Source of the DNA: Treponema sp. | Lineage (GTDB): Bacteria; Spirochaetota; Spirochaetia; Treponematales; Breznakiellaceae | Length of the DNA: 39,449 bases | Direction of reading: 5' to 3' | NCBI GenBank assembly: GCA_031258305.1 | Contig: JAIRNA010000081.1 | Location: 1 to 39,449, forward strand | Program-made: the position numbers and the translations under genes | The notes under the pieces: generated by a model | What the model saw: the letters and a program-made list of their open reading frames with translations, nothing else | Told to the model about the DNA's origin: nothing | Databases searched by the model: none | Shown here: positions 34,833 through 39,449 of the stretch, piece by piece | Layout of the letters: each line of letters starts with the position of its first letter | How positions within the stretch are numbered: the first letter of the stretch is position 1

Positions 34833-36293
34833 ATGAAAACTTATAAAAATATCCCCCTCTTTACCGAAGCTTTATCTTATGATGATGTTCTCTTAGTGCC
34901 GAACTATTCAAACATCCTTCCCAAAGACTGTGATGTGCGGACTATCTTATGCGCCGACATAGCGCTCAATGCGCCCATTATTTCAGCCGCAATGGACACT
35001 GTTACCGAAGAAAAGCTCGCCATTGCTCTTGCCCTTGAAGGTGGTTCCGGCGTTATTCACCGCAACCTCAACCCCTCGGCCCAAGCCCAACAGGTTGCTA
35101 ATGTCAAACGCTATCTTAATTGGATAATTGACACGCCTATTACCGTGAATGCGGACGCGCTCGTCCACGACATCAAGGTGATGATGGACAAATTCAATGT
35201 GTCTGGAATGCCCGTTGTTGACAAGAACGACAGGCTCCTTGGCATTATCACGAGTAGGGACCTCCGCTTTTGCAAGAACGAGAGCCTCCCGGTTCTTGAT
35301 GTAATGACCAACGACGTGATTGTGGAGGAAGGTAATCCATCCGTAGCGAGCGCCCGTGAAAAGTTCGACCGACACCGCATTGAAAAACTACCGGTGGTTG
35401 ATGAACAAGGACGGCTTACTGGACTTATCACGGTAAAAGACATGGAGAAACACGCGAATTTCCCCAAGGCCGCAACCGATAAGGCGGGTAGGCTGATAGT
35501 AGGCGCGGCTGTTTCCCCGCAGGATTATCGTATACGAATGCCTCTGCTCAAGAATGCCAAGGTTGACTATGTGGTGCTTGACACCGCTCATGGGGACTCG
35601 CAAAATGTATGCGATGCGGTTACAAGTATTAAGAAAGAGTTTGGGACGCCAGTTATCGGTGGGAATGTGGCAACAGAGGAAGGAACGCGGCGCCTCATTG
35701 ACGCGGGCGCGGATGCAGTGAAAGTGGGCGTTGGTCCAGGTTCCATTTGTACGACGCGCATCGTTGCCGGCGTGGGCGTGCCTCAATTCAGCGCAGTGTG
35801 GGACTGCGCTGAAGAGGCGGCCAAGTCGGGCGTGCCGGTCATTGCGGATGGAGGCGTTAAGTTTTCGGGTGATATTACCAAAGCCATTGGCGCGGGCGCA
35901 AACGTCGTCATGATTGGCAACCTTTTCGCAGGCTTGAAAGAAGCCCCGGGGAGTGAAATCATCTATGATGGACGTATCTACAAATCCTACCGCGGTATGG
36001 GCAGTATAGGCGCAATCAAAGACGGAGCTGGGGACCGCTATCAAATTTCCAAGGATGAAAAGCCGGTTCCCGAGGGCATCGAAGGGCGCGTCCCTTACAA
36101 GGGTGAATTGAAGGAGTATTTGAACCAGCTCGTGTCTGGGTTACGTAAAGGTATGGGCTACACAGGGTGCAAAACTATCGAGGAGTTGAAAAAATATCGG
36201 CGTTTTGTAAAAATAACCGCGGCCGGTTTACGGGAAAGTCATGCCCATGACGTTACCATTACTCAAGAAGCGCCGAATTACACGAGGATTTGA
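34833..36293 (+). CDS. guaB: Inosine-5'-monophosphate dehydrogenase
   Basis: Oxidises IMP to XMP with NAD, the committed step of GMP synthesis. I place the start at 34833 ([10 protein letters not shown]), giving 486 residues, the usual length. The frame is open upstream, but that extension has no family similarity. Two CBS domains interrupt the barrel (about residues 90-205; [35 protein letters not shown]). The catalytic cysteine is C306 in [17 protein letters not shown], and the flap segment [16 protein letters not shown] is present. No Shine-Dalgarno sequence precedes the ATG. TTGTAA and CATACT with a 17-base spacer end 5 bases before it, suggesting a leaderless message. guaA is not in the window. 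Confidence 0.96.
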   Translation: MKTYKNIPLFTEALSYDDVLLVPNYSNILPKDCDVRTILCADIALNAPIISAAMDTVTEEKLAIALALEGGSGVIHRNLNPSAQAQQVANVKRYLNWIIDTPITVNADALVHDIKVMMDKFNVSGMPVVDKNDRLLGIITSRDLRFCKNESLPVLDVMTNDVIVEEGNPSVASAREKFDRHRIEKLPVVDEQGRLTGLITVKDMEKHANFPKAATDKAGRLIVGAAVSPQDYRIRMPLLKNAKVDYVVLDTAHGDSQNVCDAVTSIKKEFGTPVIGGNVATEEGTRRLIDAGADAVKVGVGPGSICTTRIVAGVGVPQFSAVWDCAEEAAKSGVPVIADGGVKFSGDITKAIGAGANVVMIGNLFAGLKEAPGSEIIYDGRIYKSYRGMGSIGAIKDGAGDRYQISKDEKPVPEGIEGRVPYKGELKEYLNQLVSGLRKGMGYTGCKTIEELKKYRRFVKITAAGLRESHAHDVTITQEAPNYTRI

Positions 36294-36375
36294 AAGGCTG
36301 TCGTGGGATTTTGTTGTAAAGCGCAATATTAGCAAAATCCTATCCCGCAAAAAATCTTCTTTCGAAGGAAAAGTT

Positions 36376-36747
36376 ATGCCTAAAAACAAACGGCTATATG
36401 CGCTTCGGGGCGCGACGCAATGCCTTAACGAGGCAGAGGATATTGAAAGACAGGTATCAACGCTCTACAGCGAACTTTTGGCGAAGAATTCGCTTGACGA
36501 GGCTGATGTTGTGTCGGTGATTTTTTCCATCACGTCGGACTTAGACGCGCTGAACCCTTGCACGGCGCTTCGGCGCACAGGCCGGGCGCGGGATCTGGCG
36601 CTCTTTGCGGTGCAGGAGCCGGATGCGCAGGACAGCCTCCCTCGCGTCATCCGACTCCTCGCGCACTGTTATTTGAACGAAGGCGCGGAGGTTCGTCATG
36701 TCTATTGTAATGGCGCGGAGGTTTTGCGTCCCGATAGAAAGGTGTAA
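36376..36747 (+). CDS. aroH: Chorismate mutase, AroH type
   Basis: Converts chorismate to prephenate for phenylalanine and tyrosine synthesis. The start at 36376 is supported by AAGGAAAAG just upstream; an earlier in-frame ATG at 36241 overlaps guaB and lacks support. The 123 residues match the monofunctional Bacillus-type trimeric enzyme. The active-site residues known from B. subtilis are all found: R11 (LRGATQ), E81 (AVQEPD), R93 (RVIRLL) and Y110 (VRHVYCNG). It lies 82 bases after guaB, with an 8-bp inverted repeat (GGATTTTG/CAAAATCC) in the gap, and 24 bases before a permease gene. No other shikimate-pathway genes are nearby. Confidence 0.88.
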   Translation: MPKNKRLYALRGATQCLNEAEDIERQVSTLYSELLAKNSLDEADVVSVIFSITSDLDALNPCTALRRTGRARDLALFAVQEPDAQDSLPRVIRLLAHCYLNEGAEVRHVYCNGAEVLRPDRKV

Positions 36748-36771
36748 AGCGTTTGAAAAGAAGGTATAAAG

Positions 36772-37776
36772 ATGAACAAATGGGAACGTTTTAAGAAGAA
36801 CAAGAGGGCGTTTGTGTCCCTGTGGATTTTCGGCGTATTTTTTACGATAAGTCTGTTTTCGGAATTCATTGCTAATGACAAGCCGATTTTGGTATATTAT
36901 GACCATAAACTTTACTTTCCGGTCATCAAAAACTATTCGGAACTCGTTTTTGATGGTGAATTTGACATTGATGCGGATTACCGGGATCCCTTTCTTATTG
37001 AAAAAATAGAGTCCAAAGGATGGATGCTTCGTCCTCTTATTGGTTTCAGTTACGACACTATCAACTACAACCTACCGAGTCCCGCTCCTTCTCCGCCCAC
37101 CCGTGAAAACTGGGCAGGAACAGACGACCGCGGACGAGACGTACTCGCGCGGGCGCTTTATGGTTTCCGCGTATCCGTGCTTTTTGGGCTGACGCTCACA
37201 TTATTCTCGTCAACCATCGGGATCGCCTTAGGCGCTTTGCAAGGCTATTACGGCGGCGCTTTTGACATTATCTTTCAGCGTTTTATGGAAGTATGGTCAG
37301 GGATGCCGACTCTTTTTATGCTCATCATCCTTTCATCTGTGATAGAACCGAATTTCTGGTGGTTATTGGGCGTTACCCTTCTATTTGGTTGGATGAGCCT
37401 TGTCGGGGTAGTGAGAGCCGAATTTCTCCGCGCCCGTAATTTTGAATACGTGCTTGCGGCGCGTGCTATGGGTATGAGACATTCACGCATTATGTTTGTC
37501 CACATCCTCCCCAACGCTATGACAAGCGCCTTGAGCTACTTACCTTTTATCCTCGGTGGGTCGATAACCACACTTACGTCTCTGGACTTTTTAGGCTTTG
37601 GACTACCCGTAGGTTCCCCTTCATTAGGTGAGCTATTAGCGCAAGGTAAGGCAAACCTCCAAGCGCCGTGGCTCGGTGTTACGGCGTTTACCGTGCTTGC
37701 TTTGACGCTCAGCCTTCTCGTGTTCATAGGCGAAGGTGTACGGGACGCTTTTAATCCCAGGCGGCTAGGCAGTTGA
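36772..37776 (+). CDS. Peptide ABC transporter permease (YejE-like)
   Basis: An inner-membrane permease of the oligopeptide/microcin C type, 334 residues. It starts with the OppC-type N-terminal helix (KNKRAFVSLWIFGVFFTISLFSEF). A periplasmic insert (about 40-115) ends in ENWAGTDDRGRDVLARALYG, the hallmark before the core domain. The EAA loop reads LAARAMGMRHSRIMFVHILPNAM and the C-terminus DFLGFGLPVGSPSLGELLAQGK. The long insert with YYDHKLYFP points to YejE rather than OppC or DppC. Its partners (binding protein YejA, permease YejB, ATPase YejF) are absent on both sides, so it is either an orphan or works with subunits encoded elsewhere. AAGG precedes the ATG. Confidence 0.88.
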   Translation: MNKWERFKKNKRAFVSLWIFGVFFTISLFSEFIANDKPILVYYDHKLYFPVIKNYSELVFDGEFDIDADYRDPFLIEKIESKGWMLRPLIGFSYDTINYNLPSPAPSPPTRENWAGTDDRGRDVLARALYGFRVSVLFGLTLTLFSSTIGIALGALQGYYGGAFDIIFQRFMEVWSGMPTLFMLIILSSVIEPNFWWLLGVTLLFGWMSLVGVVRAEFLRARNFEYVLAARAMGMRHSRIMFVHILPNAMTSALSYLPFILGGSITTLTSLDFLGFGLPVGSPSLGELLAQGKANLQAPWLGVTAFTVLALTLSLLVFIGEGVRDAFNPRRLGS

Positions 37777-37801
37777 ATTCAAAATATTCGGTAGGAAGGG
37801 C

Positions 37802-37829
37802 TTGACAAAAATATTTTTCTATGCATAAT
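37802..37829 (+). promoter_or_regulatory. Promoter of the tRNA-Gly gene
   Basis: TTGACA (37802-37807), 16-base spacer, CATAAT (37824-37829), ending 10 bases before the tRNA 5' end. Confidence 0.7.
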
Positions 37830-37839
37830 AGAGATCATT

Positions 37840-37910
37840 GCGGCTGTCGTATAACGGCATTACCCGAGCTTCCCAAGCTCGTGACGAGGGTTCGACTCCC
37901 TTCAGCCGCT
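37840..37910 (+). tRNA. tRNA-Gly (anticodon CCC)
   Basis: 71 nucleotides with a full cloverleaf. The acceptor stem is GCGGCTG/CAGCCGC with discriminator U. The anticodon stem CGAGC/GCTCG encloses the loop TTCCCAA, so the anticodon is CCC, reading GGG glycine codons. The T arm has loop TTCGACT with stem GAGGG/CCCTT. The CCA end is not encoded. It has its own promoter. Confidence 0.95.
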
Positions 37911-37922
37911 CAAACATTCTAT

Positions 37923-38039
37923 GGTGTCTGACGCCTCGCCCCCCCCTTTTTTTTGTACTTTATTCTTTAACATTCAATCATTCCCATTTATTCTTCAAGA
38001 GGCGTTTGGTAAGCTCCCTTGCTAATGGTGTCTGACACC
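37923..38039. repeat. Two dispersed palindromes after the tRNA
   Basis: GGTGTCTGACGCC at 37923-37935 (one mismatch) and GGTGTCTGACACC at 38027-38039. They bracket a short T-rich region with a C-run followed by eight or more T (about 37941-37955) that could terminate tRNA transcription. Confidence 0.7.
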
Positions 38040-38052
38040 ACAAAATACTCCA

Positions 38053-38081
38053 TTGCACTCTTTCTAATTCTTTGTTAGACT
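38053..38081 (+). promoter_or_regulatory. Promoter abutting the NfnA-like start
   Basis: TTGCAC (38053-38058), 17-base spacer, TAGACT (38076-38081), ending 6 bases before the GTG at 38088. No Shine-Dalgarno sequence lies between. Confidence 0.55.
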
Positions 38082-38087
38082 TGTCTT

Positions 38088-38942
38088 GTGAATAAAATAT
38101 TGATAAAAAAACAGCTTTCGGCTGATGTGTATGAAATGGTTTTGTCTGCGCCGCTCATAGCGCGTTCGCGCAAGCCCGGGCAGTTTCTGATTGTGCAGTC
38201 TGGCGAGCTTGGCGAGCGTATTCCGCTCACCATAGCCGATGCAGATGAGGCTGTCGGTACTGTTACCATTGTGTTTCAAGCGGTTGGCGAGACAACGATG
38301 AGGTTGGCGCTCAAAAATGCAGGGGACAGTCTGGATAATACGTTGGGTCCCTTGGGCACCCCCACCCATATCAAAGAATTCGGTACCGTTGTGTGCGTCG
38401 GTGGCGGTATAGGGTGCGCTCCGCTTTTCCCCATTGTCCAAGCGATGAAGAAAGCGGGTAACCACGTCGTTGCCATCATTGGTGCGCGGACAAGAGAACT
38501 AATTGTCTTTGAGGAACGTATAAGGCAGTTTGCGAATGAGACTATTATCGTTACGGACGACGGCTCTTATGGTAGAAAAGCTCTCGTTACAGAACCGCTC
38601 AAGGAATTATGCTTCCAAACACCAAAACCGGATATGAGCATCGCCATAGGTCCGCCTCTCATGATGAAATTCTGCGCCGCAACCGTCAGAGAATTCGGCG
38701 TACCGATAATGGTTTCTCTCAACACCATTATGATTGACGGAACTGGTATGTGTGGCAGTTGCCGTGTCAGTGTAGGCGGCGAAACGAAATTCGTATGCGT
38801 AGACGGTCCTGAATTTGACGGGCATAAGGTAGACTTCGACAACATGATTCAGCGAATGCGAACGTTCAAAGATAGAGAAGACGAAGCTCGCCATAAATGC
38901 CATCTGGAACTGAAACTTACCCGGTTACCGACTTCGATTTAA
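38088..38942 (+). CDS. NfnA/SudB-like FAD and [2Fe-2S] reductase subunit
   Basis: A 284-residue flavoprotein of the ferredoxin-NADP reductase fold, most like the small subunit (NfnA) of the electron-bifurcating NADH-dependent ferredoxin:NADP oxidoreductase; PyrK is a more distant alternative. FAD is bound by the RIPLTIAD segment and the nucleotide by VVCVGGGIGCAPLFPIV. The C-terminal iron-sulfur site reads D217-GTGM-C222-GS-C225 with C237 in KFVCVDGPEFDGHKV, matching the three-Cys plus Asp arrangement of NfnA. The EFDGHKVDFD segment is also typical of NfnA, not PyrK. The partner NfnB (GltA-like) is not adjacent; a toxin-antitoxin pair follows. The start is a GTG with a promoter directly before it. 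Confidence 0.87.
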   Translation: MNKILIKKQLSADVYEMVLSAPLIARSRKPGQFLIVQSGELGERIPLTIADADEAVGTVTIVFQAVGETTMRLALKNAGDSLDNTLGPLGTPTHIKEFGTVVCVGGGIGCAPLFPIVQAMKKAGNHVVAIIGARTRELIVFEERIRQFANETIIVTDDGSYGRKALVTEPLKELCFQTPKPDMSIAIGPPLMMKFCAATVREFGVPIMVSLNTIMIDGTGMCGSCRVSVGGETKFVCVDGPEFDGHKVDFDNMIQRMRTFKDREDEARHKCHLELKLTRLPTSI

Positions 38943-38984
38943 TCACTAACAGTAAGTTTTTGCACTTCAACCGTAGGCGTGACT

Positions 38985-39013
38985 AAAAAAGGCGGAGGAG
39001 TCCTCCGCCTTTT
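38985..39013. terminator. Intrinsic terminator after the NfnA-like gene
   Basis: GGCGGAGG-AGT-CCTCCGCC stem (38991-39009), six A on the left, four T on the right. Works on both strands and separates the flavoprotein gene from the toxin-antitoxin operon. Confidence 0.85.
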
Positions 39014-39041
39014 GGTTTACTTCATAAACAAGGAGCAGTTT

Positions 39042-39281
39042 ATGCAGGCGACATACCGGCTTTTTGCCGATGAAATGACCGATGCTTTTCTCAAGGGAAT
39101 CAAGGACAGCTACCGGAACAGGGAAATCGAAATAACTGTACGGGAAGTGGAAGATGAAACCGAATATTTGCTTAAATTCGAGTCGAACCGTCAGCATCTG
39201 ATACGGGGCATTGAGGAAATACGGAGCGGAGCGCCCCTGCGGATCATGCCCCTTGAGCGGATTGAGCGGTTTGAAGTATGA
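39042..39281 (+). CDS. Antitoxin of a type II toxin-antitoxin pair
   Basis: A 79-residue acidic protein starting MQATYRLFADEMTDAFLKGIKD, with an AAGGAG site upstream; the longer open frame to 38979 runs through the terminator and is not used. It is predicted to bind and neutralise the toxin encoded next and probably to repress the operon. The small size, helix-strand pattern and ATGA overlap (39278-39281) with a YoeB-like gene support the call. I cannot name its antitoxin family with certainty; it is not an obvious YefM. Confidence 0.78.
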   Translation: MQATYRLFADEMTDAFLKGIKDSYRNREIEITVREVEDETEYLLKFESNRQHLIRGIEEIRSGAPLRIMPLERIERFEV

Positions 39282-39449
39282 ACGTATCGTTCTCCAGCGA
39301 AGCTTTCGCGGCGTTTTGCGAATGGTCAACAACGGACCACCGTATTTTTCAAAAGATAAAAGACCTTATAGCCGCCATCAGCCGCGATCCGTTTAAGGGG
39401 ATTGGGAAACCCGAACCGCTGAAACATGACCTCTCCGGCTACTGGTCAA
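39278..39449 (+). CDS. YoeB/Txe-family mRNA interferase toxin (partial)
   Basis: Starts at the ATG overlapping the antitoxin stop and runs off the window after 57 residues. The visible part, with DPFKGIGKPEPLKHDLSGYWS, is the YoeB/Txe signature; the remaining catalytic C-terminus lies outside. Established knowledge: YoeB toxins bind the ribosome and cut mRNA at the A site. Confidence 0.88.
   Translation, partial: MNVSFSSEAFAAFCEWSTTDHRIFQKIKDLIAAISRDPFKGIGKPEPLKHDLSGYWS

Overview
The window looks like a chromosomal segment of a treponeme-like spirochaete of moderate G+C content, possibly from the gut-dwelling Treponema clade. This rests on gene content: a Treponema-style SerRS N-terminus, a BspA-like leucine-rich-repeat fragment, a GldG/DUF4340 pair, many small lipoproteins with spirochaetal lipoboxes, a separate GH77/GH13 pair and an anaerobic lifestyle (class III ribonucleotide reductase, NfnA-type ferredoxin enzyme). 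Genus-level assignment is inference; no database search was possible.

Layout. 1-412 holds no recognisable gene. 413-2352: gltX-rnhA, overlapping by 10 bases. 2336-3031 (minus): a lipoprotein of unknown function. 3265-6568: nrdR, nrdD and a third gene, the most remarkable unit here. The NrdD protein stops after its zinc site and has no glycyl-radical domain. That domain is encoded by the next gene, which has its own strong ribosome-binding site and is fused to a glutaredoxin/thioredoxin-like CPAC domain. 6569-7574: a repeat region (hairpins, seven ~42-bp tandem units built on a GTGTCAGACACC palindrome, four 23-bp units, a decayed BspA-like gene) bracketed by two copies of a ~48-bp direct repeat. 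7575-9884 (minus): glpK and a SpoU-type RNA methyltransferase. 9967-14667: a GH31 alpha-xylosidase/alpha-glucosidase convergent with a GH2 beta-mannosidase. 14760-16091 (minus): serS.

16092-17834 is an accessory-looking cassette. In order it holds a 12-C homopolymer, a leader with attenuator-like alternative hairpins, a 34-codon peptide with a strong ribosome-binding site, a run of short hairpins, and an AT-rich radical SAM gene. That gene is interrupted by a -1 frameshift exactly at an A-AAT-TTT heptamer and is flanked by two copies (59/64 identical) of a structured repeat. 17928-20439: GldG-like and DUF4340 proteins lacking their usual ABC ATPase and permease, expressed from a perfect consensus promoter that abuts the start codon. 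20643-28437 (all minus): a two-DTG aspartic-protease-like lipoprotein, a MATE exporter overlapping a COG3014-like lipoprotein, and a pair of large surface lipoproteins (Fn3-like and DUF5018/Big-like). 28438-29152: a long gene-free stretch with a 12-G tract. 29153-34706: malQ plus a 1168-residue GH13 protein, probably one maltodextrin/glycogen operon. 34833-37776: guaB, an AroH-type chorismate mutase, and an orphan YejE-like permease. 37840-37910: tRNA-Gly(CCC). 38088-38942: an NfnA-like flavoprotein without NfnB. 39042-39449: a type II toxin-antitoxin pair (YoeB-like toxin cut by the window end).

Recurring themes. (1) A palindrome GGTGTCWGACACC is scattered over the whole window, even inside the methyltransferase gene. 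(2) Several genes without a Shine-Dalgarno sequence have promoter-like elements ending 5-8 bases before the start codon, suggesting leaderless transcripts. (3) Several genes lack their usual partners (no nrdG, no ABC subunits for GldG or YejE, no NfnB).
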